Of a stretch of 64,000 nt of DNA, positions 53,302-63,105 are shown one piece after another. This DNA comes from JADJOY01 sp046331705 [NCBI: bacterium] (GTDB taxonomy: Bacteria > JADJOY01). Position numbers and translations under genes: made by a program. The notes beneath the pieces were generated by a model that made no database searches, had not been told where the DNA came from, and worked only from the letters and a program-made list of their open reading frames with translations. Position 1 is the first letter of the stretch, and every line of letters starts with the position of its first letter. The DNA is taken from assembly GCA_046331705.1 (NCBI GenBank), contig JAXLQJ010000040.1, forward strand, positions 1 through 64,000, read 5' to 3'.

Positions 53302-53671
53302 GGGAGTCTGGATCTCCGTCCGCTCACCGGGACCTGAGCACTGCCGTCGACCGCTCGCCACCCAACGCTCGCTTCGGCGTCACCGTTGGCGCCTCGTGAA
53401 CGTGCGGTCCGGGTTCGCCATGTGAGCTTGGCCGGAAGTCCCGATGATGGCCGGCGAACCACACGCGCGCCTCGCGGCTCGCGCTCGCCGGTTCGGAACC
53501 CTCGGTTGGCGTCCGGGGTGAGGGGCAGCATACCCGAGCGCCTGGAGACGAGCTAGCCGCATCGCATCTGGCGACGCGACGCGTCACCCGCTCGTCTGGA
53601 CGGCTCCCCGGACGCGGTTCGACACCGCGGGCGTCGCCGAGCCGCGGCCGCTCTCGTCGGGGCAGGCGGGC
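53302..53671. other. Intergenic region without recognisable gene
   Basis: About 370 bp between two minus-strand genes. No frame shows family resemblance or a Shine-Dalgarno-led start; it presumably holds the DHH gene promoter and the end of the next transcript. No hairpin strong enough to call a terminator was seen. Confidence 0.4.
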
Positions 53672-54181
53672 TCAGCGCAGACGCTGGATCGCGGTCTGGG
53701 CGACGGCCCTCAGCTTCCCGTCCGGCGTGGTCTCGCCGGTGATGCCCACGCTCAACCCCACGCGGCCCGACAGGACGCGCAGCTTGTTGAACATGCCGCC
53801 TTCCCAGAACGCCGCGTCGCCGATGCCCGGCACGTCGACGGGCGTGACGTTCATCTGGGTCACCGCCTGCTTCTTCTCGAGGTCGAAGGCGCTGCGAGCG
53901 GCGGCGGCGTCGATGGCGGCGATGACCACCAGGCTCACGCGCTCCATTCCGGTGGCGGCACGATAGGTACAGCTCGTCACGGCGTAGACCGCCGCGCCCT
54001 CGAGGGGATGCTCGGGCTCGCGAACCGGCTTGCCGAGGATTTGCTCGGCCTCGGACTTCGTGACGAGCGCGCAGGCGTCCACCGGCTTGGGCTCGTCGGC
54101 GGCTTGCGCCGCGCGTGTGCCCGCCGCGGCGAGCAGCGTCGCCGAGGCGAGCGCGAGGAATGACCAGGAATGCTTCGCCAT
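53672..54181 (-). CDS. Exported hypothetical protein
   Basis: The 169-residue product has a signal peptide (SFLALASATLLAAAGTRAAQA) and a mature domain beginning DACALVTKSEAEQILGKP, with a conserved-looking SCTYRA and IGDAAFWEGG. The ALVTxxEAxxILG opening recalls small secreted DUF3558-like proteins, but I cannot name it firmly. ATG 54181 has GGAGG 6 nt upstream. It is divergent from fni, sharing a 142-bp promoter region. Confidence 0.72.
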   Translation of the reverse strand: MAKHSWSFLALASATLLAAAGTRAAQAADEPKPVDACALVTKSEAEQILGKPVREPEHPLEGAAVYAVTSCTYRAATGMERVSLVVIAAIDAAAARSAFDLEKKQAVTQMNVTPVDVPGIGDAAFWEGGMFNKLRVLSGRVGLSVGITGETTPDGKLRAVAQTAIQRLR

Positions 54182-54323
54182 GACCGCCTCCGCGGGCGCG
54201 ACGGGCGAACGATTCGAGCGTGGTGACATCGCACGCTGCCGCACGACTCTCCCTCGGCGCCGACGCGAGACGGTTTATGCTACCGGCCCGCGACCGGCGA
54301 GTCGCAGCGAGCCGAGCGCCACC

Positions 54324-55450
54324 ATGCCCACGCGTCCCACTCGAGCCACCCGCCCCGCGCGATCCACGCGCGCCGCGAGCCGCGCCCAGCGCGGCGCGCC
54401 GCCCACGCCGCTCACGGCGAGCCGGAAGGACAGTCACATCGAGGTGGTGCTGCGCGAGGACGTGGCGCACAAGACCGTCACGAACGGTTTCGAGCGCTAC
54501 CGCTTCGATCACGAGGCGCTGCCCGAGATGGACTTCGCCGACGTCGAGCTCTCGATCGAGCTCTTCGGCAAGCGGCTGGCCGCGCCGCTCGTGATCGGCG
54601 CGATGACCGGCGGCACCGAGCGCAGCCTGCGAATCAATCGCCATCTCGCGGCGGCGGCGCAGGCCGAACGTGTGGGGCTGGCGTTGGGATCGGCGCGCAC
54701 CGTGCTCGAGGATCCGGCTCGCGCGCGAACCTACGCCGTTCGCGACGTCGCGCCCGACGCGCTCGTCTTCGCGAACCTCGGCGCGGTGCAGCTTCGGCTC
54801 GGCGTGACTCCCGACGATTGCCGGCGCCTGGTGGAGCTGCTGGAAGCCGACGCGCTCTTCTTGCACCTCAACCCGTTGCAGGAGGTCGTGCAGCCGGAGG
54901 GCGACACGACCTTCGGCGGCTTGGCGGGGTGCATCGCCGCCGTGGCGCGAGCGCTGGCGCCCACGCCGGTGCTGGTGAAGGAAGTGGGCTCCGGCATCTC
55001 CGCCGCCACCGCCGCGTTGCTTCGCGACGCCGGCGTCGCGGGGATCGAGGTGGCGGGCGCGGGTGGCACGTCGTGGGCACTGATCGAGAGCCATCGCGGC
55101 GGCGACCCGGCGAAGGCACGCCTCGGCAAGGTGTTCGCCGATTGGGGAATTCCCACGGCGGAGAGCCTGGTGCACGTGCGGCGCGCCTGCCCCACGCTCC
55201 CCATCATCGCCTCGGGAGGCATTCGCGACGGGATCGAGTCGGCGAAGGCGCTGGCGCTCGGCGCCGATGCCGTGGCGGCCGCCTATCCCTTCCTCGCCGC
55301 CGCCGAATCCTCGGCCGCGGCGGTCGCCGAGCGGATCCGGCTCTTTCGCGACGAGATCCGCACCGCTTGCTTCCTGACCCGCTCCCGCACCGTCGCCGAG
55401 CTGCGAAAGGCGACGCTGCGGCGGGTGGACGGCACCAACGGGGGCGCGTC

Positions 55451-55454
<4 letters not shown>
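54324..55454 (+). CDS. fni: Type 2 isopentenyl-diphosphate delta-isomerase
   Basis: Fni interconverts IPP and DMAPP using FMN and NADPH. The 376-residue product has the SRKDSHIEVVL start, ALPEMDFADVEL, IGAMTGGT, NLGAVQLR, HLNPLQEVVQPEGD, VKEVGSGI, EVAGAGGTSW and the phosphate-binding SGGIRDGIESAKAL, all of the type 2 family. It lies first in a three-gene unit; its stop overlaps the HMG-CoA reductase GTG by 4 bp. ATG 54324 is preferred, leaving an Arg/Ala-rich 30-residue N-terminal extension; a later start is possible. Confidence 0.95.
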
Positions 55455-56754
<1,300 letters not shown>

Positions 56755-56758
<4 letters not shown>

Positions 56759-57681
56759 TCGGACGCGGTCGAGCCCCGGGCAAGGTGATCCTCGCGGGCG
56801 AGCACTTCGTGGTGCACGGCGCCCCCGCGATCGCGCTGCCGGTGCGCGCCGTCTTCAAGGAGATCGAGATCGAGGCGGAGCTCGATCCCTACGACCACTC
56901 CCTCGAGCTCGCGATCGTCGATCCGCATCCCGAGCACGAGACACTGCAGCGGATGCTGGTGCGGCTCCTGGAAGCGCTCTCGATTCCGAGCACCGGCGAG
57001 ATCCGAATCACCGTGCGCTCGACGCTGGCGCCAGGCGCCCACCTGGGCTCGAGCGCCGCGCTCGCCGTGGCGCTGGTGCGTGCGGTGCTGGATTTTCGCG
57101 GGCTCGAGTACCCGGACGAGGACGTGGCCGCGCTCGCGTTCGATCTGGAACGCATCGTCCACAAGAACCCGTCGGGGATCGACAACACGGTGGTGGCGCT
57201 CGACCGGCCGATCTGGTTCAAGAAGGGCGTCGCGCCCGAGACCATCACCTCGACGCTCGAGGCGACGCTCTTGCTCGCGGATACCGGGGTCGCGTCCAGC
57301 ACTGCGGAGGTGGTCGCGCGCGTCGGCGAGTTCCGGGTCGAGCGCGGCGAGCGATTCGCGCAGCTGCTCGAAGCCGCCACCGCCACGGCCACGCGACTGC
57401 GCGAGGCGCTCGCGACGGGCGATGCGTCCGCGGCCGGCGCGTGCCTGGACCAGAATCAAGCGCTTCTGGCCGAGGTCGGCGCCAGCTCTCTCGAGCTCGA
57501 GGCCCTCGTCGCCGCCGCGCGCCGGGCCGGCGCCCTCGGCGCCAAGCTCACCGGCGGCGGTGGCGGCGGAAACGCCATCGCGCTTTGCGCGCCAAACCAA
57601 CGCGACGCCGTCCGCGCCGCGCTGGTCGCGGCCGGAGCGGTGAACGTGATCGAGGTGCCCTTCAGCCGTGCAACAGCCTGA
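56755..57681 (+). CDS. mvk: Mevalonate kinase
   Basis: The 308-residue GHMP kinase phosphorylates mevalonate. It has motif 1 APGKVILAGEHFVVHG, motif 2 APGAHLGSSAALA (ATP loop), a HKNPSGIDNTVVAL active-site segment and motif 3 KLTGGGGGGNAIAL. GTG 56755 overlaps the HMG-CoA reductase stop as GTGA. The gene ends at 57681 and converges on the cytochrome b operon. Phosphomevalonate kinase, the next pathway step, is not found nearby. Confidence 0.95.
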
Positions 57682-57767
57682 TCGGTCGCAAGTGCGGCCG
57701 GTCTACCGGCTCGGACAGCCGCATCGACTCCTCGTCTCGCTGCACGCGATCGCCGGAGTTGCGACGG

Positions 57768-59114
57768 CTACTTCATCGACACCATGTAGGCCGTGAGCTG
57801 GTCGAGCTCTTTCTCGGTGAGCCGCTTGTAGGGCGGCATCGAGGTGTCCTCGTAGAGGCTGTCCGGGTCGCGGATGTACTGGCGGATCCGTTCGGCGGTG
57901 CGGTTCTGCCCGATGAACGAGAGGTCGGGTCCGCTGCCCGCGCCCTCACCGCGCAGCTTGTGGCAGGTGGCGCATTCGTTGTTCTGGTAGAGCTTCTCGC
58001 CCGCGCGCACGTCGGAGTCGAGCATCCAGGCGAGGGTCGACTTGTCCGACGCCACCGCCAGGCCCGTGAGCGCGACGACGCCGAACGCCACGACGAAGCC
58101 GCCGAGCAGGATCCCGGCGCGGCGGCGCGGCTCGCGGCTCGCGCTTCGATCGAGGAACGGCACCAGCGCGACCATCCCCACCAGCACCGCCGGAACCACC
58201 AGCGCCGCCAGCCACTCGAGCGAGCCGGGGAAGAGCTTCTGGATCTGGAACAGGAAGAGGAAGTTCCATTCCGGCCGCGGCAGGAACGAGGTGTCCGACG
58301 GATTCGCGAGGGTGCGGTGCGGGTGGTACTGCCAGGCGGCCGCGGCCACGATCGCCGCCACCAGCAACACGATCGCGATCGCATCCTTCACGACCTGGTG
58401 GGGGAAGAAGCCGGTCGCCTCGCGCGCCGGCGCGGCGCTCGCCGACTTCCAGTGCCCGGCCGGCCCCACCAGACGCAGGAACAACAGGTGGAGCACGATC
58501 GCGGCGCCGACGATCGCCGGCAGCACCATCACGTGGATCGCGAAGAAATGAGTCAGCGTCACGGCGCCGACCTCCGGCCCGCCGCGCATCATTCGCATCA
58601 CCCACTCGCCGATGATGGGAGTGTTTCGCGCCAGCGCGGTCCCGACCTCCGTCGCCCAGTAGCCCTCCTGATCCCACGGCAGCGCGTAGCCGGTGAAGTG
58701 GAACGCCTGGACCAAGAGCAGCAGCACCACGCCGCTCAGCCACACGACCTCGCGCGGTCGCTTGTAGGCGCCGAACACGAACGCCTGCGCCACGTGCACC
58801 AGCACCAGACCCACGAGCACGTTGGCGCCGAGATGGTGGACACCGAGCAGCACGCGGCCGAGAGGAATCTCCTTCTCGACGTACTCGAGGGTCGCGAGCG
58901 CGTGGTCCGGCGAAGGCACGTAGTAGGCGGCGATCACGATGCCCGTGATCGCCTGCAGCCCGATCAGCGCCAGGCACATGCTGCCGAACACGTACGACCA
59001 GCGAGCGCCGCCGGGAATCGACTCGTGCAGAAACGCGCCGAGCGCCTTGCGCAGCGGTACGCGCTCTTCGAGCGCATCCAACAAGCCCGTCGTGGGCGAA
59101 CGTGTAGCATCCAT
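57768..59114 (-). CDS. Cytochrome b (bc complex) fused to a C-terminal cytochrome c
   Basis: The 448-residue product is the quinol-oxidising subunit of a bc complex. Helix B has HHLGANVLVGLVLVH and helix D IHVMVLPAIVGAAIVLH, with the His pair spaced by 14 residues as in cytochrome b6. KRPREVVWLSG, GYALPWDQEGY and a Qo-site PEWN (PEWY in most relatives) follow, then a subunit IV-like part and a cytochrome c domain with CATCH and MPPY. ATG 59114 has GAGGAG upstream. It closes the operon after the Rieske gene (37-bp gap). Confidence 0.92.
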   Translation of the reverse strand: MDATRSPTTGLLDALEERVPLRKALGAFLHESIPGGARWSYVFGSMCLALIGLQAITGIVIAAYYVPSPDHALATLEYVEKEIPLGRVLLGVHHLGANVLVGLVLVHVAQAFVFGAYKRPREVVWLSGVVLLLLVQAFHFTGYALPWDQEGYWATEVGTALARNTPIIGEWVMRMMRGGPEVGAVTLTHFFAIHVMVLPAIVGAAIVLHLLFLRLVGPAGHWKSASAAPAREATGFFPHQVVKDAIAIVLLVAAIVAAAAWQYHPHRTLANPSDTSFLPRPEWNFLFLFQIQKLFPGSLEWLAALVVPAVLVGMVALVPFLDRSASREPRRRAGILLGGFVVAFGVVALTGLAVASDKSTLAWMLDSDVRAGEKLYQNNECATCHKLRGEGAGSGPDLSFIGQNRTAERIRQYIRDPDSLYEDTSMPPYKRLTEKELDQLTAYMVSMK

Positions 59115-59151
59115 CTCGATCTCCTCGCGCGAGCGCCGCTCGGTGCGCCGC

Positions 59152-59646
59152 TCAGACGCTGAAGCGCACCTTGAGCCGTCCGTCCTCGACCTTGACCGGC
59201 AGCCGATCCAGGCCCCGCGGCGGCGGCCCGCCCACGACCTTGCCGGCGCGGTCGTACTGACCGCCATGGCAAGGGCACTCGAAGCGCGACGAGCTCTCGT
59301 CCCACCGGTACGCACAGCCCAGGTGGGTGCAGCGGGCGTTGAAGACCGTCACCTCGTCGCTCGCGTCGCGGACCGCCCACGCCGCTCGGCGCGACGTGGT
59401 CTCGAGCCAGGCGTCCTGCTCCTTCACGGTCGCGACGACTTGCTTCGGCTCGCCCACGGGCAGGTTGTCGACGGCGCACACGTCCACCCACTCGCCCTCC
59501 GCATCCGGGCGAAAGGCGGGCGCGAGGAGTGGCGTGCCGGCGACCACCGCGGCGGTGGCCGCGTAGGCACCACCGAGGGTGGCCGCGGTGACCGCCAGGA
59601 ACGTGCGCCGCGACGATCGGTCGGCGCGCTCGTCGTCGCCGCTCAT
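59152..59646 (-). CDS. Rieske iron-sulfur protein
   Basis: The 164-residue product has a Tat-like signal (RRTFLAVTAATLGGA), a membrane anchor, and the 2Fe-2S ligands in CTHLGC and CPCHGG. It should accept electrons from quinol in the bc complex and pass them to the cytochrome c domain or a small cytochrome. Its ATG overlaps the stop of the upstream cytochrome c gene by 4 bp, and the cytochrome b-c gene follows, so the three are co-translated. Confidence 0.95.
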   Translation of the reverse strand: MSGDDERADRSSRRTFLAVTAATLGGAYAATAAVVAGTPLLAPAFRPDAEGEWVDVCAVDNLPVGEPKQVVATVKEQDAWLETTSRRAAWAVRDASDEVTVFNARCTHLGCAYRWDESSSRFECPCHGGQYDRAGKVVGGPPPRGLDRLPVKVEDGRLKVRFSV

Positions 59647-60011
59647 GGCTTGGCTCCGGTGGCGCAGAAGCTGCGCACCTTGGCGACCAGGTTCTTGATC
59701 TCGTCGTCGCTCAGCGACTTACCCATGGCCGGCATCTCGCTCTTCTTCCCGGCGATGGCCTTGCCGCCCACCTTCACCACCTCGAAGAGCTTGTCGTCGC
59801 TCTCCTTCGCCATCGCGGCGCAGTCGGTGAAGTCGCGGGGCTTCTCCGCGAGGGTCGCGCCCTCCGCGCCGTCGCCCTTCCCTTCCGCGCCGTGGCATTT
59901 CTGGCAGTACTTCTTGAACTGCTTGTCCGCGACCTCGTCCGCGCGGGCGACGCCCGAGGCTGCGATGGCCAGGGCGCCCGCGGCGACCAGTGCTTTGGTC
60001 CACGTCTTCAT
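59643..60011 (-). CDS. Small periplasmic cytochrome c
   Basis: The 122-residue product has a signal peptide (VAAGALAIAASGVARA) and one haem site CQKCHGAEGKGDG, with a Met ligand candidate in SEMPAMG. Class I-like layout. The ATG at 60011 is preferred over an upstream frame start. Its stop overlaps the Rieske ATG by 4 bp. It probably shuttles electrons within or out of the bc complex. Confidence 0.9.
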   Translation of the reverse strand: MKTWTKALVAAGALAIAASGVARADEVADKQFKKYCQKCHGAEGKGDGAEGATLAEKPRDFTDCAAMAKESDDKLFEVVKVGGKAIAGKKSEMPAMGKSLSDDEIKNLVAKVRSFCATGAKP

Positions 60012-60034
60012 GTGCAACCTCCCGATGCGCGGCT

Positions 60035-60325
60035 TCAGCGCGCCTTCATGTATTCGAGGATCGCGTCGGCGGTGTGCGCCGGCAGATTCGCGCGCACCCG
60101 CATGTGCATCAGCACCGTGTCCCACTCGTGCGGCGCCCGATCAGACGCGGGGGGTGGGTTGTGGCAGTTCGAGCAGTACTGCCCCCAGGCGTCCATGCCC
60201 GTGAGATAGAGGTCCTTCGAGTCGCCTTCCGACTCGGCGCGGGCAGGAACCGCCGCACCCGCCGACGAGCCCACGACGATCATCAGCGCGAGCGCGCTGC
60301 GTCGAATCATTCCGTTGGTGTTCAT
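60035..60325 (-). CDS. Very short cytochrome c-like protein
   Basis: The 96-residue product has a signal peptide (ALALMIVVGSSAGAAVPARA) and one haem site CSNCHNPPP, but is unusually small; WDTVLMHMRVRA carries possible Met ligands. It may be a mono-haem carrier or part of a surface cytochrome system. It lies between the porin-like gene and the larger cytochrome gene, in the same minus-strand operon. Confidence 0.85.
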   Translation of the reverse strand: MNTNGMIRRSALALMIVVGSSAGAAVPARAESEGDSKDLYLTGMDAWGQYCSNCHNPPPASDRAPHEWDTVLMHMRVRANLPAHTADAILEYMKAR

Positions 60326-60358
60326 GGATGTGCTCTCCTCGCTGGCGCGATCGCGCGC

Positions 60359-61552
60359 TCAGAATCCGAACGCGAATTGGGCGTGGACCTCGTGACCTTC
60401 CTTCTCCGCCTTGCGCTCGTCGAAGTCGTACTCGGCCTTGAACACGAGCATCGGGCTGAACCAGTAGTCGATGCCCGCCGCGAGCTGGCGAATGCGCGGG
60501 TTCGGCTGGTCGGGTGCGTCCTCGGGTGCCGCCGGCTGGTTCTGCTGGCTGTAACGCAACACCAGCTCGGTGCGGTCGAGGATCGGCAAACCCAGCGGCG
60601 TCAGCTTGTAGGCCGCTTGCGCGTATCCACCTTGCCGGTGCTCTGTGGAGGCGCCGTCGGGAAGCTCACGCCAGAAGTCCACGAACTCGCCGCGCAGCTC
60701 CAGGTAGCCGATCTTGTACGCGGCGTCGGCGCCCCAGACGTTGAGCCACAAGCTCTGGTGCTGGTCGTCCCAGGTGCCGTTGTAGGTGGAAAGGCCGATC
60801 TTGAGCCGGCCAAGCTCGGCGGAGAGCGGTAACGGGCGGATCCCGATGCGCGCGCCGAAGGCCTTGCTCTTGTTGATGTCGGCGTTGTTCGCGGCCTCGA
60901 GCAACGAGCCGGCGCCCGCGTCCGCGAACTTGGGACCGTTGCTCACGTAGAGCGCGTACTCGAGGTCCACGCCATCGTCGCCCATGAGCGGGATGCCGCC
61001 GCGCAGCTGCGCGCCGACCTCGCTGAACGGCAGCAGCCCCTCCTCGTGGCGAAACGGTAGCGGCGTCGAGGCGAGCTTGTTGATCCAGGTCGGCTGGATG
61101 CGCTCGTTGAAGTCGCCGAACGGCGTGAGGAACTTGCCGGCGACCAAGGTCACGTAGTCGTTGAAGAGGTAGTCGAGCTGGCCGTACTCGAGATTGACCT
61201 CGGTCTCGCCGTCGCTGGGTAGCTCGAACTCGGCCTCCGCCTCGACCAGGGCCTTGTCCGTGATCCTGAACAGGAACAACGGCTCGATCTCGGCCGTGAA
61301 CGTGTTGGACTCGTCGTGGGCCGCCCAGTCGTAGCCAGCCGCACCGCTACCGGCGATCACGAACCGCGATTCACCCCAATAGTCCGCGAGCGCTCGAGCG
61401 ATCGAGTCGCTGCTGGCGGACGCCGTCGCGGTCGCAGCCGCGTCGGACGAGTCGGCCGCCCGCGCACGCGGCACGCCCATCGCGCCGGTGACGACCAGCG
61501 CCAGCAACCCAGACGACACCACGGCCCGCGCCGTGATGAATGGCGGTTTCAT
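60359..61552 (-). CDS. Porin-like outer-membrane beta-barrel protein
   Basis: The 397-residue product has a signal peptide and alternating amphipathic strands ending in a C-terminal aromatic (HAQFAFGF), as in outer-membrane barrels. Strands such as DRTELVLRYSQQN and MLVFKAEYDFDERKAEKE, and LEYGQLDYLFNDYVTLVAGKF, resemble phosphate-selective/OprP-like porins. It is the first gene of the respiratory operon (ATG 61552 with AAAGGAG). It could bring substrates in or provide a conduit near the cytochromes; the role is unproven. Confidence 0.8.
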   Translation of the reverse strand: MKPPFITARAVVSSGLLALVVTGAMGVPRARAADSSDAAATATASASSDSIARALADYWGESRFVIAGSGAAGYDWAAHDESNTFTAEIEPLFLFRITDKALVEAEAEFELPSDGETEVNLEYGQLDYLFNDYVTLVAGKFLTPFGDFNERIQPTWINKLASTPLPFRHEEGLLPFSEVGAQLRGGIPLMGDDGVDLEYALYVSNGPKFADAGAGSLLEAANNADINKSKAFGARIGIRPLPLSAELGRLKIGLSTYNGTWDDQHQSLWLNVWGADAAYKIGYLELRGEFVDFWRELPDGASTEHRQGGYAQAAYKLTPLGLPILDRTELVLRYSQQNQPAAPEDAPDQPNPRIRQLAAGIDYWFSPMLVFKAEYDFDERKAEKEGHEVHAQFAFGF

Positions 61553-62082
61553 CTCTTTCTCCTTTCGGTGACGGAAATCGCGTGGACCAAGCGCAAGACG
61601 GGTGCCGGGTGAGGGGAAACGCTCGTTCGATCGGTGCACGACCGGTGAGCGAGCACGGATCGCTCCCCGAATCGGATGCTCAGACGACTGTGACGTCGTG
61701 TGGAATTCGAGCGCGAGGCGCGCTCTCTACATTCGTTCGACGCGCGCGCTCGTGTGGAAACCGCCCATCTCACGAATGCTCGACGAGCGGCTTGCGTGCC
61801 ACGTCACGCGGGCGTGACCTGGCACCCGAAGCGCGACCGACGATCGTGTCCAGACGGCAACCGATCGAGACTCACGCCTTCGAGAACGTCGTTCTGCACG
61901 CGCGTCGGGGCACCGTCGACGGTCGACGATCCGTCCGCGGCGGCGAGTGGCGCTGCGTCGAGAAGTCACCGGCGACGTGACGCAGCGCACGCGCCAACGG
62001 AGACGGCACGCGCGACGTCGCACCGCAAACGGAGCTAGCTTGCGCCGAATCGCGCGCCCGCACGGCGCGTCGAGGCGCACGC
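61553..62082. other. Divergent promoter region between respiratory operon and mvaD
   Basis: About 530 bp with no supported gene. It contains Arg/Ser-rich shadow frames only. It must hold promoters for both the minus-strand porin/bc operon and the plus-strand mvaD gene, but no clear -35/-10 pair was read. Confidence 0.4.
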
Positions 62083-63075
62083 ATGCACGCCACCGCCACC
62101 GCGCATCCGAACATCGCCCTGGTGAAGTACTGGGGGAAGCGCGACGCGGCGCTCAACCTGCCGCGCGAGGGGAGCCTCTCGCTCACGCTCGCCGGCATGG
62201 AGTCGCGCACCAGCGTTCGCTTCGACCGAACCCTCGCCCGCGACCAGCTGGTCCTCGACGGCACGACCGCGCCCGAGGCTTCACTGCGCAAGGCGGTGCG
62301 GATCCTCGACGACGTGAGGCGGCGCAGCAGCGGTCGACTCTCCGACGTTCACGCGCAGGTCGAGAGCACGAACGACTTCCCCACGGGTGCCGGGCTGGCG
62401 TCGAGCGCAAGCGGCTTCGCGGCGCTGGCGTGCGCCGCGGCCGCCGCGGCGGACCTCGAGCTCGCCCCCGACGAGCTCTCGGTCCTGGCCCGTCTCGGCT
62501 CGGGCTCGGCGTGTCGCTCGGTGCTGGGCGGCTTCGTCGAGTGGCGGCGTGGCGAACGCGACGACGGCCTGGATTCGCACGCCGTCGAGATCGCGCCGCC
62601 ATCGCACTGGAACGTGGCGATGCTCGTGGCCGTGGTGGCCGAGGCGCCGAAGTCCGTCTCCTCGACCGAAGGCATGGAGCGCACCCGCGCGACCTCGCCT
62701 TTCTACGAGGCGTTTCTGGCTTCCATCCCCGCGGATCTGGCGAGCGCTCGCGAGGCCGTGCTGAGCCGCGAGCTCGCGGCGCTCGGCGTGGTGATGGAGC
62801 GCAACTGCTTGCGCATGCACGCCGCGATGCTCGCCGCCGAGCCGGCGCTGGTCTACCTGCGCGGCGCCTCGCTGGCGGTCACCGAGCGGGTGCGCGCCTT
62901 GCGGCACGGTGGAACCCCCGCGTACTTCACGATCGACGCGGGCCCGAACGTGAAAGTGCTCTGCGAATCGGCGAACGCCGGCTCCGTCGAGAAAGCGCTC
63001 GCCGCCGTGCCCGGCGTGATTCGCGTCATCCGCGCCGTGCCGGGACCGGCCGCGCGGATCGTCGAGCGTGGCTGA
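62083..63075 (+). CDS. mvaD: Diphosphomevalonate decarboxylase
   Basis: MvaD converts mevalonate diphosphate to IPP. The 330-residue GHMP-family product has HPNIALVKYWGKRD, the ATP loop in PTGAGLASSASGFAAL, GSGSACRSVLGGFVEW and the active-site FTIDAGPNVKVL with its catalytic Asp. All signature residues of true diphosphomevalonate decarboxylase are present, so the route needs phosphomevalonate kinase elsewhere. A GAGG precedes ATG 62083. It is separated from fni-mvaA-mvk by the minus-strand respiratory operon and precedes the DHCR24-like gene by 30 bp. Confidence 0.93.
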   Translation: MHATATAHPNIALVKYWGKRDAALNLPREGSLSLTLAGMESRTSVRFDRTLARDQLVLDGTTAPEASLRKAVRILDDVRRRSSGRLSDVHAQVESTNDFPTGAGLASSASGFAALACAAAAAADLELAPDELSVLARLGSGSACRSVLGGFVEWRRGERDDGLDSHAVEIAPPSHWNVAMLVAVVAEAPKSVSSTEGMERTRATSPFYEAFLASIPADLASAREAVLSRELAALGVVMERNCLRMHAAMLAAEPALVYLRGASLAVTERVRALRHGGTPAYFTIDAGPNVKVLCESANAGSVEKALAAVPGVIRVIRAVPGPAARIVERG

Positions 63076-63105
63076 CCTTCCTCACTCGCCCTCCGAAAGA
63101 CACCC

